In this document: in pieces, positions 1-9,146 of the stretch
Layout: each line of letters begins with the position of its first letter
Numbering within the stretch: the first letter of the stretch is position 1
DNA from: Clavibacter sp. VKM Ac-2873
GTDB taxonomy: Bacteria; Actinomycetota; Actinomycetes; Actinomycetales; Microbacteriaceae
Reading direction: 5' to 3'
Assembly: GCF_015351075.1 (NCBI RefSeq)
Contig: NZ_JADKRS010000001.1
Location: 310,001 to 374,000, forward strand
Length of the DNA stretch: 64,000 nucleotides
Position numbers and translations under genes: made by a program
The notes under the pieces: model-generated
The model's input: the letters and a program-made list of their open reading frames with translations, nothing else
Database searches by the model: none
Told to the model about the DNA's origin: nothing

Positions 1-91
1 GGTCGGGCTGCGAGGAGATGAGCATGCGGACGCCCGTGCGGAACAGGGCCTGGTCGTCGACCAGGGCGACGCGGATGGGTGGGGTGGGCAC
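1..91 (-). CDS. Response regulator, N-terminal 30 residues (partial, cut by window edge)
   Basis: The fragment begins at a GTG with the phospho-receiver opening VALVDDQALFRTGVRML. The two adjacent Asp residues are the acidic pair of a receiver domain, and RTGVRMLI is typical of the NarL/FixJ class. The rest, including the phosphorylated Asp and the expected LuxR-type DNA-binding domain, lies outside the window. A Shine-Dalgarno sequence (AAGGA) sits 7 bases before the GTG. It starts 55 bases after the sensor kinase gene on the same strand, so the two should form one two-component system. The signal and target genes cannot be told from the sequence. Confidence 0.85.
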   Translation of the reverse strand, partial: MPTPPIRVALVDDQALFRTGVRMLISSQPD

Positions 92-146
92 GGAGGGTCC
101 TTCGATCGAGGTCGGCGGGGGGAGCGTATCGCGCGGGCGTTGCGGG

Positions 147-1655
147 TCAGGATCCGGCGGGCCGGTCGTCGCGGGCGCGACGTGCGGCGGCCGCGGCCCC
201 GCGCGCCGCCGCGGTGCGGTGCGGGCTGAGGTGCGCGGCGGGCAGGCCGGGCGTCGCGGTTCCCGCGGCCGCGGCCTCCGGCGGGAACAGCTCGTCGAGG
301 GTGAGGGCGCGGCTCGGCGCGTCCGCCCCCGTGCCGACGGACGCGCCGTCGACCGGCACGCGGGGCACGGGGCGCGTGGCCGGCGCGAACGGGATCCAGG
401 CGGACACGGTCCACACGCCCTCGCGCACGCCCGCGGAGAAGCGGCCGCCGGACAGCGTGGCGCGCTCGCGCATCCCGGCGAGGCCGTGGCCGACGGGCTG
501 CGCGGGGGTGACGGGGGCGGGAGGCAGCACGGGCAGGGCGATGATGCCGGTCGCGGTGCGTGGCGGGCGCACCGGATCCGGGAGCGTCCGGCTGCGCACC
601 GACACCGAGACGCCGTCCGGCTCCCACGCGAGCTCCACCTCGACGGCGTGCCCGACGTCGCCGTGGCGCAGCACGTTGGTGAGCGCCTCCTGCACGATCC
701 GGTACACGGCGAGCTGCTGCCCGGTGCCGAACTCTCCGGGCTGGCCCGTCTCCAGGAACTCGATCGTGAGGCCCGTGGAGCGCATCTGGTCGATGAGGTC
801 GCTCAGCTCCTTGAGCTCGGGCTGCGGGGCGTCGTCCTCGCTGTGGCGGAGCTGCGCCAGCAGGATGCGCACGTCGCCGAGCGCCTGCCGCGCGGTGGTG
901 GAGATGGTGCGCAGCGCCTCGTCCGCGGCCTCGGGATCCACCAGCCGGGCGTAGCGGGCGCCGTCGGCCTGGGCGATCACCACGGCGAGCGAGTGGGCGA
1001 CCACGTCGTGCATGTCCCGCGCGATGCGGTTGCGCTCCTGCTCGACGACGACGTCCTGCAGCGCGCGGGCCTGGTCGCGCTCGGCGGCCTCCTGCGCGTC
1101 GCGGCTCGCGTGCGACGCGCGGGACGCGACGACGAGGCGGCCCGCCGTCCACGATGCGAGCAGCACGCTCCACGCGCAGAGGAGGAGGAACAGGAAGAGG
1201 GTGGCGAAGTCGGCCCACTCCCCCGTGCTGAACGCGAGCCGGCCGACGGGGACGCGGCCCGCGGCGTACGACAGGTACAGGGCGGCCACCACGCCGCCGA
1301 CGATGGCGGACGTGAGGCCGAGGGCGCGGGTGATGCGGCCCCCGTACGCGGCGGTGCAGTAGACGACGCCGGCGATGGCGATGTCGCCGGGCTCGACGGC
1401 GGCTCCCGCCCCCATCTGGATGACCGCGCCCGCCCACGCGACGGCGAGCGAGAGCCCGGGCGCCAGCCGCCGCACGGCGAGGGCGGCGCCCATGAGGAGC
1501 ACGAGGACCAGCGAGACCTCGGAGGTCGTGAACGAGAAGACCCCGAACGCGCTGGCGGCGGCGACGCCCACCGACCCGGGGGCGAGGAGGACGACGAAGG
1601 CCGCCGCGAGGACGACGTCGAGGACGAGCTGGTACCTCGGGATCCGTCGGAGCAT
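147..1655 (-). CDS. NarL-family sensor histidine kinase (HisKA_3)
   Basis: A 502-residue membrane kinase that should pass phosphate to the response regulator beginning at 91. Residues 8-175 form about six membrane segments without a large extracellular domain. A short coiled region leads to the dimerisation box DMHDVVAHS at 214-222, with His216 as the likely phosphorylation site. The N box QEALTNVLRHG is at 322-332 and the last glycine box GHGLAGMRER at 389-398. Between them the usual DxGxG loop is not recognisable and is replaced by a proline-rich stretch (360-388). Residues 430-502 are an Ala/Pro-rich tail. The start is supported by a leaderless promoter: TACGGT at 1662-1667 (minus strand), 6 bases before the ATG. 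Confidence 0.9.
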   Translation of the reverse strand: MLRRIPRYQLVLDVVLAAAFVVLLAPGSVGVAAASAFGVFSFTTSEVSLVLVLLMGAALAVRRLAPGLSLAVAWAGAVIQMGAGAAVEPGDIAIAGVVYCTAAYGGRITRALGLTSAIVGGVVAALYLSYAAGRVPVGRLAFSTGEWADFATLFLFLLLCAWSVLLASWTAGRLVVASRASHASRDAQEAAERDQARALQDVVVEQERNRIARDMHDVVAHSLAVVIAQADGARYARLVDPEAADEALRTISTTARQALGDVRILLAQLRHSEDDAPQPELKELSDLIDQMRSTGLTIEFLETGQPGEFGTGQQLAVYRIVQEALTNVLRHGDVGHAVEVELAWEPDGVSVSVRSRTLPDPVRPPRTATGIIALPVLPPAPVTPAQPVGHGLAGMRERATLSGGRFSAGVREGVWTVSAWIPFAPATRPVPRVPVDGASVGTGADAPSRALTLDELFPPEAAAAGTATPGLPAAHLSPHRTAAARGAAAAARRARDDRPAGS

Positions 1656-1688
1656 GCGACCACCGTACGTGCCGCGCCCGTCCCGGGT

Positions 1689-1719
1689 GCCTCCGCGGGC
1701 CGAGGATCCCCGCGGAGGC
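1689..1719 (-). terminator. Hairpin downstream of era
   Basis: An 11-bp perfect stem (1689-1699 with 1709-1719) closes a 9-base loop, 45 bases past the era stop. There is no U-tract, as usual for high-GC actinobacteria. It would end the era operon before the kinase promoter. Confidence 0.5.
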
Positions 1720-1763
1720 GCCCCGATCTCATCCGCGGGATGTACGGCTCGGCGCCCCGCGGG

Positions 1764-2807
1764 TCAGAAGCCGAGGCGGCCGAGCAGCTTCGGGTCGCGC
1801 TGCCAGTCCTTCGCGATCTTCACGCGGAGCGACAGGAACACGCGCGTCCCGACGAGCGGCTCGATCTGCGCGCGCGCCACCTGCCCCACGTGCTTCAGCC
1901 GCGACCCCTGGGCTCCGATGACGATGCCCTTCTGGCTGTCGCGCTCGACGAAGAGGTTCGCGTAGATCTCGAGGAGCTCCTTGTCCTCGCGCTGGATCAT
2001 GTCGTCGATGGTCACGGCGAGCGAGTGCGGCAGCTCGTCCTGCACCCCCTCCAGCGCGGCCTCGCGGATGAGCTCCGAGATGCGCGCCTCGAGCCCCTCC
2101 TCCGTGACGGCGTCGGACGGGTAGAGCTGCTCGGAGACGGGAAGCGCCTTCAGGAGCTCGCCCACCAGCGCGTCGAGCTGGATCGCCTCGACGGCCGAGA
2201 CCGGCACGATGGCGTCCCAGTCGCGCAGCTCCTGCACGGCGAGCAGCTGCTCGGCGACGGCGTGCCGCGAGGCCGAGTCGGTCTTCGTGACGATGGCGAT
2301 CTTGCGGGCGCGCGGGTACTCGTCGAGCTGCTCGTTGATGAAGCGGTCGCCCGGGCCGATCCGCTCGTCCGCCGGGATGCACAGGCCGATGACGTCGACG
2401 TCGCCGAGCGTCGTCTGCACCAGCGCGTTGAGCCGCTCGCCGAGGAGCGTGCGCGGGCGGTGGATCCCGGGGGTGTCGACGAGGATGAGCTGCCCGTCCG
2501 GCCGGTGCACGATGCCGCGGATGGCCTTGCGCGTCGTCTGCGGCTTGGAGCTCGTGATGGCGACCTTCTCGCCCACCAGCGCGTTGGTCAGCGTCGACTT
2601 GCCCACGTTCGGGCGGCCCACGAAGGACACGAAGCCGGCACGGTAGGCGGGCGCTCCCCCGCGCGGCTTGCGCTTCGCGCGCGACGGCTCGGCGTCGCGG
2701 TCGATGCCCCACGCCTCGTCCGACAGCGGGGCGGGCGCGGCGGTCGCCTCGACCATCGCCTCTGCCGCCGTCTCGTCGGGCATCCCGTCGTCCCGGGCAT
2801 CAGTCAT
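1764..2807 (-). CDS. era: GTPase Era
   Basis: Era is an essential GTPase that binds the 3' end of 16S rRNA and helps mature the 30S subunit. The 347-residue protein has the P-loop GRPNVGKST at 64-72, DTPG at 111-114 and the guanine motif as TKTD at 174-177 (usually NKxD). A C-terminal KH domain has the loop VIGAQG. The first 50 or so residues are an acidic, Ala/Pro-rich extension absent from most Era proteins. I chose the ATG at 2807 because AGAGGA lies 7 bases upstream; a start 20 codons earlier is possible. It overlaps the end of the CorC gene by 8 bases and is the last gene of the block running from HIT to era. Confidence 0.95.
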   Translation of the reverse strand: MTDARDDGMPDETAAEAMVEATAAPAPLSDEAWGIDRDAEPSRAKRKPRGGAPAYRAGFVSFVGRPNVGKSTLTNALVGEKVAITSSKPQTTRKAIRGIVHRPDGQLILVDTPGIHRPRTLLGERLNALVQTTLGDVDVIGLCIPADERIGPGDRFINEQLDEYPRARKIAIVTKTDSASRHAVAEQLLAVQELRDWDAIVPVSAVEAIQLDALVGELLKALPVSEQLYPSDAVTEEGLEARISELIREAALEGVQDELPHSLAVTIDDMIQREDKELLEIYANLFVERDSQKGIVIGAQGSRLKHVGQVARAQIEPLVGTRVFLSLRVKIAKDWQRDPKLLGRLGF

Positions 2808-4122
2808 GGTCGTGTCCTCTGCTGGCGGCGGCGCCCGCGGGGGCCGCCTCGTTGTCGTCGTCGGCATCGCCCGCGCGGTCGCGCTCGACGAGGATCGTGC
2901 TGATGCGCGTGCGGCGCCCCTCGACCCGGTCGGCCGTGAGGACGAGCCCGCCGACGCGCACCACGGACCCCCGCTCGGGCAGGCGCCCCAGGGTCTTCGC
3001 GAGGAGTCCGCCTGCGCTGTCCACGTCGTCGTCGTCGAGCTCGAGGCCGAACAGGTCGCCCAGCTCGTCGATCGGCAGCCGGGCGCTCACACGGTACACG
3101 CCGTCGCCCAGGTCCTCGAACTCGGGGACGTCGCGGTCGTACTCGTCGCTGATGTCGCCCACGAGCTCCTCGATGAGGTCCTCGAGCGTGACGAGGCCGG
3201 CGATGCCGCCGTACTCGTCCACCACCATCGCGAGGTGGTTCGACTCGAGCTGCATCTGCCGGAGCAGCGCGTCGGCCTTCTGCGACTCGGGGACGAACAC
3301 GGCGGGGCGCGCGAGCTGGTCCACCGTGGTGCGCTCCGCCTCCTCGGGCCGCTCGTAGACCATGCGCGCGAGGTCGCGGAGGTACAGGACGCCCTCGATC
3401 TCGTCGGAGTCGCGTCCCGTCACCGGCGCCCGCGAGATGCCGCGGGACAGGAAGAGGCCGAGCGCGGAGCCGACGTGCGCGGTCTGCTCCACGACCACCA
3501 TGTCGGTGCGCGGGATCATCACCTCGCGCACGACCGTGTCGTTGAACTCGAAGATCGAGTGGATGAGCTCCCGGTCGTCCTCCTCGAGCACCTCGAGCTC
3601 GGTGGCCTCGTCCACCATGCTGAGCAGCTGCTCCTCGCTGGTGAACGTCGCGACGGTCTTGGGGCGGCCGGGCGTGACGCGGTTGCCGAGGGCGACGAGG
3701 GCGTCGGCGACGGGGCCGATGGCCACGCGGATCACCCGCACGAGCAGCGCCGTCCACGCGAGCAGCGGGCGGGCGTGCACCCGGCCCACCGAGCGCGGGC
3801 TGGCGCCCACGAGCACGAACGAGACGCCCGTCATGATCGCGGCGGCCACCAGCAGGGTGATCCACCACTCGTCGATCGCGGAGGCCAGCGCGAGCGTGAC
3901 GAGCACCGCGGCGCCCGTCTCGGCGATGATCCGCACGAACCCGAGCGCGTTGATGTACGCGCCCGTGTCGACGGAGATGGCGAGCATGGAGCGGCGGGCG
4001 CGCGAGGTGGCCGCGAGCTCCTGGATGTCCGCCCGGGACAGCGACGAGATGGCGGACTCGGCGGCGGCGAAGAGGCCGCCGAGCACGACCAGGAGGAACG
4101 CGGGGACGAGGAGGGTGAGCAT
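2800..4122 (-). CDS. CorC/HlyC-type CNNM-CBS membrane protein
   Basis: This 440-residue protein has an N-terminal CNNM (DUF21) domain of about four membrane segments in residues 1-130. A cytoplasmic CBS pair follows (including VMIPRTDMV and AMVVDEYGGIAGLVTLEDLIEELVGD, split here by its first residues), then a C-terminal CorC/HlyC transporter-associated domain. The tail is acidic and Ala-rich. The family is linked to magnesium or cobalt homeostasis; the old name hemolysin is misleading. The gene starts 8 bases after ybeY and overlaps era, the usual actinobacterial ybeY-corC-era order. No clear Shine-Dalgarno is visible, so translation is probably coupled to ybeY. Confidence 0.9.
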   Translation of the reverse strand: MLTLLVPAFLLVVLGGLFAAAESAISSLSRADIQELAATSRARRSMLAISVDTGAYINALGFVRIIAETGAAVLVTLALASAIDEWWITLLVAAAIMTGVSFVLVGASPRSVGRVHARPLLAWTALLVRVIRVAIGPVADALVALGNRVTPGRPKTVATFTSEEQLLSMVDEATELEVLEEDDRELIHSIFEFNDTVVREVMIPRTDMVVVEQTAHVGSALGLFLSRGISRAPVTGRDSDEIEGVLYLRDLARMVYERPEEAERTTVDQLARPAVFVPESQKADALLRQMQLESNHLAMVVDEYGGIAGLVTLEDLIEELVGDISDEYDRDVPEFEDLGDGVYRVSARLPIDELGDLFGLELDDDDVDSAGGLLAKTLGRLPERGSVVRVGGLVLTADRVEGRRTRISTILVERDRAGDADDDNEAAPAGAAASRGHDHD

Positions 4123-4130
4123 CGAGGCGG

Positions 4131-4592
4131 TCAGCGCCCGCGCTCGCTCATGGCGAACCCGATCAGGATGTCGCGCTGGAGGCCGAACATCTCGCGCTCC
4201 TCGTCGGGCTCGGCGTGGTCGAAGCCGAGCAGGTGCAGGATGCCGTGCGCCGTGAGCAGGAGGATCTCCTCCATCGTCGAGTGCCCGGCCGTGATGGCCT
4301 GCTCGGCCGCGACCTGGGGGCAGACCACGATGTCGCCGAGGAGGCCCGCGGGCGTCGGCCGGTCCTCGGTGCCGGGACGCAGCTCGTCCATGGGGAAGCT
4401 GAGGACGTCGGTGGGGCCCGGCTCGTCCATCCACTGCACGTGCAGCTGCTCCATCGCACCCTCGTCCACCATGACGATGGCGAGCTCCGCGTCCGGGTGC
4501 ACGTGCAGCGTGTCGAGCGCGTACGTGGCGAGGCGCTGGATGAGGGGCTCATCGACCTCGACGGCCGACTCGTTGTTGATCTCGATGCTCAT
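4131..4592 (-). CDS. ybeY: Endoribonuclease YbeY
   Basis: YbeY is a zinc-dependent RNase needed for 16S rRNA 3'-end maturation and ribosome quality control. The 153-residue protein carries the diagnostic [11 protein letters not shown] at 116-126, giving metal ligands His116, His120 and His126. [10 protein letters not shown] at 61-70 is the other conserved block. Its start overlaps the phoH stop as ATGA, so the genes are translationally coupled. With phoH upstream and era downstream it belongs to a ribosome assembly and RNA-processing operon. Confidence 0.96.
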   Translation of the reverse strand: MSIEINNESAVEVDEPLIQRLATYALDTLHVHPDAELAIVMVDEGAMEQLHVQWMDEPGPTDVLSFPMDELRPGTEDRPTPAGLLGDIVVCPQVAAEQAITAGHSTMEEILLLTAHGILHLLGFDHAEPDEEREMFGLQRDILIGFAMSERGR

Positions 4593-5638
4593 CGGGTGCT
4601 CCCTGGGGCGGTGCGGCGCTCGGCGCGGAGGTGGTCGGCGGCCTGGCGTTCCGCGTCGTAGCGCGTGTACGCGTCCACGATGCGGCCGACCAGGGTGTGC
4701 CGCACGACGTCGTCGCTCGTGAGGCGGGAGAAGTGGATGTCGTCCATCCCGTCGAGCACGCGCGTCACGAGCTGCAGCCCGCTGGAGCCCGTGGGCAGGT
4801 CGACCTGCGTGATGTCGCCCGTGACCACCATCTTCGAGCCGAAGCCGAGGCGGGTGAGGAACATCTTCATCTGCTCGGGCGTGGTGTTCTGCGCCTCGTC
4901 GAGCACGACGAACGCGTTGTTGAGCGTGCGGCCGCGCATGTAGGCGAGCGGGGCGACCTCGATGGTGTTGGAGGCCATGAGCTTCGGGACGAGCTCGGGA
5001 TCCATCATCTCGTTGAGCGCGTCGAACAGCGGCCGGAGGTAGGGGTCGATCTTGTCGGTGAGCGAGCCGGGCAGGTAGCCGAGCCGCTCCCCCGCCTCGA
5101 CGGCCGGGCGCGTCAGGATGATCCGCTCGACCTCCTTGCGCTGCAGCGCCTGGACGGCCTTGGCCATCGCGAGGTACGTCTTGCCCGTGCCGGCGGGGCC
5201 GATGCCGAACACGATGGTGTTCTCGTCGATCGCCTGCACGTACTGCTTCTGGCCCTGCGTCTTCGGCCGGACGGTGCGGCCGCGCGACTGCACGATGGCC
5301 TCGCTCAGCACGTCGGACAGGGTCCGCGCATCGTCCTCGCCGAGCCGGCGCGCGCTCGTCTCGATCTCCTGGGGTCCCACGTGCTGTCCGTCCTCCACCA
5401 TCGCCACGACCTCGTCGATGAGCCGACGGGCCGAGGCCACGTCCGCCCGGGTGCCGACGAGCGTGATCTCGTTCCCGCGGACCCGGACGTCGACGTCCGG
5501 GTGCTCGCGCTCGATCTGCCGGAGCAGCCGGTCCTGCGGCCCGAGGAGGCGCACCATGAGCACGCCGTCCATCGTCGCCGTCTGCTCGACGCGGTCATCC
5601 TCCGTGGATGCGCCGCCCCGCGGGTCAGAGCCCGACAT
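4589..5638 (-). CDS. PhoH-like ATPase
   Basis: A 349-residue cytoplasmic P-loop ATPase. Residues 25-95 form a small KH-like N-terminal domain. The Walker A motif GPAGTGKT is at 147-154 and the Walker B region reads [10 protein letters not shown]. PhoH proteins are linked to RNA metabolism, and the constant pairing with ybeY points the same way; the exact substrate is unknown. The chosen ATG at 5638 overlaps the HIT gene by 14 bases with GGGGGA just upstream. A start at [11 protein letters not shown] (5572) is the main alternative. Confidence 0.92.
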   Translation of the reverse strand: MSGSDPRGGASTEDDRVEQTATMDGVLMVRLLGPQDRLLRQIEREHPDVDVRVRGNEITLVGTRADVASARRLIDEVVAMVEDGQHVGPQEIETSARRLGEDDARTLSDVLSEAIVQSRGRTVRPKTQGQKQYVQAIDENTIVFGIGPAGTGKTYLAMAKAVQALQRKEVERIILTRPAVEAGERLGYLPGSLTDKIDPYLRPLFDALNEMMDPELVPKLMASNTIEVAPLAYMRGRTLNNAFVVLDEAQNTTPEQMKMFLTRLGFGSKMVVTGDITQVDLPTGSSGLQLVTRVLDGMDDIHFSRLTSDDVVRHTLVGRIVDAYTRYDAERQAADHLRAERRTAPGSTR

Positions 5639-5981
5639 GGTCCCCCTGGGCGAAGCCGCCGAGCACGTGCGCGTGCACGTGGAAGACGGTCTGGCCGGCC
5701 TCGGCCCCCGTGTTGAAGAGGAGGCGGAACTGGCCGCCCGCGCGCTCGGCGGCGATGCGGGACGCGATCTCGACGACCTCCGCGAGGAGCGCCGGGTCGC
5801 CCGCGGCGAGCTCGACGACGTCGCGGTACGCGGCCGTCTTCGGCACCACGAGCACGTGCACGGGGGCCTTGGGCGCGATGTCCTCGAAGGCGATGACGCG
5901 GTCGGTCTCCGCGACGATCTCGGCCGGGATCTCGCGCGCCACGATGCGCTCGAACACGGTGGGCTCTGCGGTGCTGGTCAT
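5625..5981 (-). CDS. HIT-family (Hint-like) nucleotide hydrolase
   Basis: A 118-residue histidine-triad protein with the signature HVHAHVLGG; His101, His103 and His105 form the triad. The family hydrolyses nucleoside phosphoramidates or similar adenylated compounds; the physiological substrate is not predictable here. It is the first gene of the HIT-phoH-ybeY-corC-era run. A leaderless promoter is evident: TAGGCT on the minus strand at 5988-5993, 6 bases before the ATG. Confidence 0.93.
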   Translation of the reverse strand: MTSTAEPTVFERIVAREIPAEIVAETDRVIAFEDIAPKAPVHVLVVPKTAAYRDVVELAAGDPALLAEVVEIASRIAAERAGGQFRLLFNTGAEAGQTVFHVHAHVLGGFAQGDHVGL

Positions 5982-6009
5982 GCGCCCAGCCTACGCGGGA
6001 CCCGCGACG

Positions 6010-6762
6010 TCACCAGCGCCCGAGGGCGGCGTTGACGAGCGCGAGGGCGGCCGGTCCCGCGGTGGACGTGCGGAGGATCCCGGACCCCAGCGCGACCGGG
6101 ATCGCCCCTGCCGCCCGGAGCGCCTCGACCTCGGCCGGGCTGATGCCGCCCTCGGGTCCCACGACGAGCAGCACGTCCGCCGTGGCGTCGCGTCCGGACG
6201 CGGTGAGGTCGAGCCGGGACAGCCGCGCGTCCGCGGTCGGGTCGAGGACCAGCACGCGCGCGGCAGCCGCCATGCGCACGAGGTCCTTCGTGGACGCGAG
6301 CTCCCCCACCGCGGGCACGCGCGGCCGGATGGACTGCTTGACGGCCTCGCGCACGATGGCGCGCCAGCGGTCCCGGCCCTTGGCGACCTTCGCGCCCTCC
6401 CAGCGGGAGACGGAGCGCTGCGCCTGCCAGGGGATCACGGCGTCGACGCCCAGCTCGGTCGCGGCCTGCACGGCGAGCTCGTCCCGGTCGCCCTTGGCGA
6501 GCGCCTGCACGAGCACGACGCGCGGCGACGGCTCCTGGTGCTCCTCCACGGACTCCACGCGCAGCTCCAGGCGCTGCGGGTCCGCGGTCGTGACGACGCA
6601 CGACGCGATCACGCCGCGGCCGTCCCCGACGAGCAGCCCCTCCCCCGCGCGGATCCGCCCGACCGTCACGGCGTGCCGCGACTCCTGCGGTCCGAGCGCG
6701 ACGACGCGGCCGACGGCGAGGTCGGCCGCGTCGAGGTCGTCCGCGAGGTGGAAGTGCGCCAC
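6010..6762 (-). CDS. rsmE: 16S rRNA m3U1498 methyltransferase RsmE
   Basis: RsmE methylates N3 of U1498 in 16S rRNA using S-adenosylmethionine. The 250-residue protein has the N-terminal PUA-like region, AHFHLADDL onward, with SRHAVTVGRIRAGEGLLVGDG. The SPOUT domain ends in the knotted motif LLVVGPEGGISPAEVEAL and a terminal LRTSTAGPAALALVNAAL, both characteristic. The start is a GTG two bases after the dnaJ stop, so it is probably translated by coupling. It lies in the heat-shock cluster hrcA-dnaJ-rsmE. Confidence 0.95.
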   Translation of the reverse strand: MAHFHLADDLDAADLAVGRVVALGPQESRHAVTVGRIRAGEGLLVGDGRGVIASCVVTTADPQRLELRVESVEEHQEPSPRVVLVQALAKGDRDELAVQAATELGVDAVIPWQAQRSVSRWEGAKVAKGRDRWRAIVREAVKQSIRPRVPAVGELASTKDLVRMAAAARVLVLDPTADARLSRLDLTASGRDATADVLLVVGPEGGISPAEVEALRAAGAIPVALGSGILRTSTAGPAALALVNAALGRW

Positions 6763-6764
6763 GG

Positions 6765-7877
6765 TCAGACGTTGAGGAAGCGGTCGCGGAGCTTCTGGAA
6801 CAGGCCCTGCTGGAAGTGCGCGAGGTGCGGGGCCGGCGCCTTGTTGCGGCGCGCGAACTGCTGGATGAGGTCGCGCTCCTTGTGGTCGAGCTTCTGCGGC
6901 GTGACCACCTGGATCCCGATCTTGAGGTCGCCGCGCCCGGAGCCGCGGAGCTTCGTGACGCCGCGACCCCGGACCGTGATGATCTCGGCGCTCTGGATGC
7001 CGGGGCGGAGCTCGAGGTCCACGTCGCCGTCGAGGGTCTCGATGCGCGCGTCGCTGCCGAGGATCGCGTCGACCATGCTCACCTCGACGGTGGCGAGCAG
7101 GTCGTCGCCGTTGCGGCTGAAGACGTCGTGGTGCGCGACCTTGATCTCGAGGTAGAGGTCGCCGTTCGGCCCGCCGGCGGGTCCGACCTCGCCGGAGCCC
7201 GGCATCTGGAGGCGGAGGCCCGTGTCGACGCCGGCGGGGATGTCGACCGGCACGGTGCGGCGCGCGCGGACGCGGCCCTGGCCCTGGCAGGTGGGGCACG
7301 GGTGCGGGATGACGGTGCCGTAGCCGCGGCAGGTGCCGCACGGGCTCGACGTCATGACGTTGCCGAGGAGCGAGCGCACCTGGCGCTGGATGCTGCCGGA
7401 GCCGCGGCAGATGTCGCACGTGACGGCGCTCGTGCCGGGCTGCGCGCAGGATCCGTGGCACGTGTCGCACACGACCGCCGTGTCGATCTCGAGGTCGCGG
7501 TGCACGCCGAAGATGACCTCCTCGAGCTCGACCTCGACGCGCAGGAGCGCGTCCTGGCCGCGCTCCTGGCGCGAGCGCGGGCCGCGTCCGCCGCCGCCCT
7601 GCTGTCCGCCGAAGAACGTCTCGAAGATGTCGCCGAACCCGCCGAAGCCCTGGCCGCCGCCCCCGAAGCCCGCCTGCGGGCCGAGGTCGTACTGCTGGCG
7701 CTGCTGCGGATCGGACAGCACGTCGTACGCGTGCGTCACGAGCTTGAACCGCTCGGCGGCGTCCGGGGCGTCGTTGACGTCCGGGTGGAGCTGGCGCGCC
7801 TGCTTGCGGTACGCCTTCTTGATCTCCTCTGGCGTCGCCTCGCGGCTCACGCCGAGTACTTCGTAGTGGTCAGCCAC
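6765..7877 (-). CDS. dnaJ: Co-chaperone DnaJ (DnaJ2 type)
   Basis: DnaJ stimulates the ATPase of DnaK and delivers unfolded clients. The 370-residue protein has a J domain in residues 1-65 with HPD at 31-33, a Gly/Phe-rich linker (70-105), four zinc-binding CxxCxGx repeats beginning [22 protein letters not shown] and CPTCQGQG, and the C-terminal substrate-binding barrel. The first repeat ends in Cys instead of Gly. It follows hrcA, the usual placement of the second DnaJ of actinobacteria, so it should be derepressed with hrcA on heat shock. Confidence 0.95.
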   Translation of the reverse strand: MADHYEVLGVSREATPEEIKKAYRKQARQLHPDVNDAPDAAERFKLVTHAYDVLSDPQQRQQYDLGPQAGFGGGGQGFGGFGDIFETFFGGQQGGGGRGPRSRQERGQDALLRVEVELEEVIFGVHRDLEIDTAVVCDTCHGSCAQPGTSAVTCDICRGSGSIQRQVRSLLGNVMTSSPCGTCRGYGTVIPHPCPTCQGQGRVRARRTVPVDIPAGVDTGLRLQMPGSGEVGPAGGPNGDLYLEIKVAHHDVFSRNGDDLLATVEVSMVDAILGSDARIETLDGDVDLELRPGIQSAEIITVRGRGVTKLRGSGRGDLKIGIQVVTPQKLDHKERDLIQQFARRNKAPAPHLAHFQQGLFQKLRDRFLNV

Positions 7878-7937
7878 GTCGGGCCCTTCGGTGGTGATGG
7901 TCGTGGGAACAGGGGGCGATGCGCCGGCGTGCGGCCG

Positions 7938-8960
7938 TCACCGCTCCTCGAGCAGGCGGGAGAGGTAGCGCGCGACCGCGCGCACCGACGCCATGTTGGT
8001 GGAGTAGTCCATCCGGGTCGGGCCCAGCACGCCGAGGCGCGCCAGCACCCCGCCGGACGAGCTGTATCCGCTGGTGAGCACGCTGGTCTCCCCGAGGCCG
8101 AACGGGGCGTTCTCCCGGCCGATGCTCACGGAGACGCCGTGCTGGTCGGCCTCCATCTCGCCGAGCAGGCGCAGGAGCACCACCTGCTCCTCGATGGCCT
8201 CGAGGACGGGCGAGATGCTGCCGGGGAAGTCCCGCTCCGTGCGGGCGAGGTTCGCGGATCCCGCGAGCAGCAGCCGCTCCTGCCGGTTCGCGAGCACCTG
8301 CTCGACGAGCGTGCCCGCGAGCACGGACGCCGCGGCGCGGTGAGCCGGCTCGACCTCGTCGGACAGCGTCTCGAGCCGGGTCGCCGCCTCCGCGAGGCCG
8401 AGCCCGCCGACCGCCTGGTTGATCCGCGCGCGCATGAGCGCGAGGAACGCGTCGTCCGGGTCGTCCACGAGCTCGACGACGCGCTGCTCGACGCGGCCCG
8501 TGTCGGTGATGAGCACCGTGAGCACGCGCGTGGTCGACAGCGCCACGAGCTCCACGTGCTTGACGTGGCTGGTGGCGAGCGAGGGGTACTGCACGAGCGC
8601 GACCTGGTTGGTGAGCTGCGCGAGGAGGCGCACGGTGCGCGCGAGCACGTCGTCGAGGTCGACGGACTCGCCGAGGAACACGTGGATCGCCTGCCGCTGC
8701 GCGGGCGTGAGCGGGCGCACGTCGGCGAGCTGGTCCACGAAGAGGCGGTACCCCTTGTCGGTGGGCACCCGGCCGGACGAGGTGTGCGGGGCGGCGATGA
8801 GCTCCTCCTCCTCGAGGAGGGCCATGTCGTTGCGGATGGTGGCGGCCGAGACCCCGAAGGCGTGGCGCTCCACGATGGACTTGGAGCCCACGGGCTCCCG
8901 CGAGGACACGTAGTCCTGCACGATCACCCGGAGGACGTCGAGTCCGCGTTCCGAGACCAT
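7938..8960 (-). CDS. hrcA: Heat-inducible transcription repressor HrcA
   Basis: HrcA binds CIRCE operators and represses chaperone genes until stress titrates GroEL. The 340-residue protein begins MVSERGLDVLRVIVQDYV. Its winged helix includes EPVGSKSIVERHAFGVSAAT and RNDMALLEEEELI, followed by the HTSSGRVPTDKGYR block typical of the family. The strong site AGGAGGGA lies 6 bases before the ATG. A CIRCE-like operator overlaps this ribosome site and the -10, so the gene is almost certainly self-regulated together with dnaJ. Confidence 0.96.
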   Translation of the reverse strand: MVSERGLDVLRVIVQDYVSSREPVGSKSIVERHAFGVSAATIRNDMALLEEEELIAAPHTSSGRVPTDKGYRLFVDQLADVRPLTPAQRQAIHVFLGESVDLDDVLARTVRLLAQLTNQVALVQYPSLATSHVKHVELVALSTTRVLTVLITDTGRVEQRVVELVDDPDDAFLALMRARINQAVGGLGLAEAATRLETLSDEVEPAHRAAASVLAGTLVEQVLANRQERLLLAGSANLARTERDFPGSISPVLEAIEEQVVLLRLLGEMEADQHGVSVSIGRENAPFGLGETSVLTSGYSSSGGVLARLGVLGPTRMDYSTNMASVRAVARYLSRLLEER

Positions 8961-8971
8961 GGCGCTCCCTC

Positions 8972-8998
8972 CTGGCACTCGTCGATCCTGACTGCCAA
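8972..8998 (-). promoter_or_regulatory. CIRCE-like operator of hrcA
   Basis: On the minus strand TTGGCAGTC and GAGTGCCAG flank a 9-base spacer, the exact geometry of CIRCE (TTAGCACTC-N9-GAGTGCTAA) with GC-shifted outer bases. The arms match each other at seven of nine positions. The site sits directly after a TACGAT -10 (8998-9003) and runs into the hrcA Shine-Dalgarno sequence, so HrcA binding would block both initiation steps. Confidence 0.85.
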
Positions 8999-9027
8999 TC
9001 GTACCGCGGGTCCGGAGATGGTCGGCA

Positions 9028-9057
9028 TTGCCGGTCGCGCGTCGTCGGCGGTACCGT
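9028..9057 (+). promoter_or_regulatory. Candidate promoter of the DUF4870 gene
   Basis: TTGCCG (9028-9033) and TACCGT (9052-9057) are separated by 18 bases. This predicts an untranslated leader of about 80 bases before the start at 9147. It is read by eye only. Confidence 0.4.
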
Positions 9058-9146
9058 GGACGAGCCCGGTGCTGCCAGGCCACACCCACGATCCGTCCGC
9101 GTCCGCCGATCCCCGGTCGTCGCCCGGCACCGAGAGGCTCCCCGCG

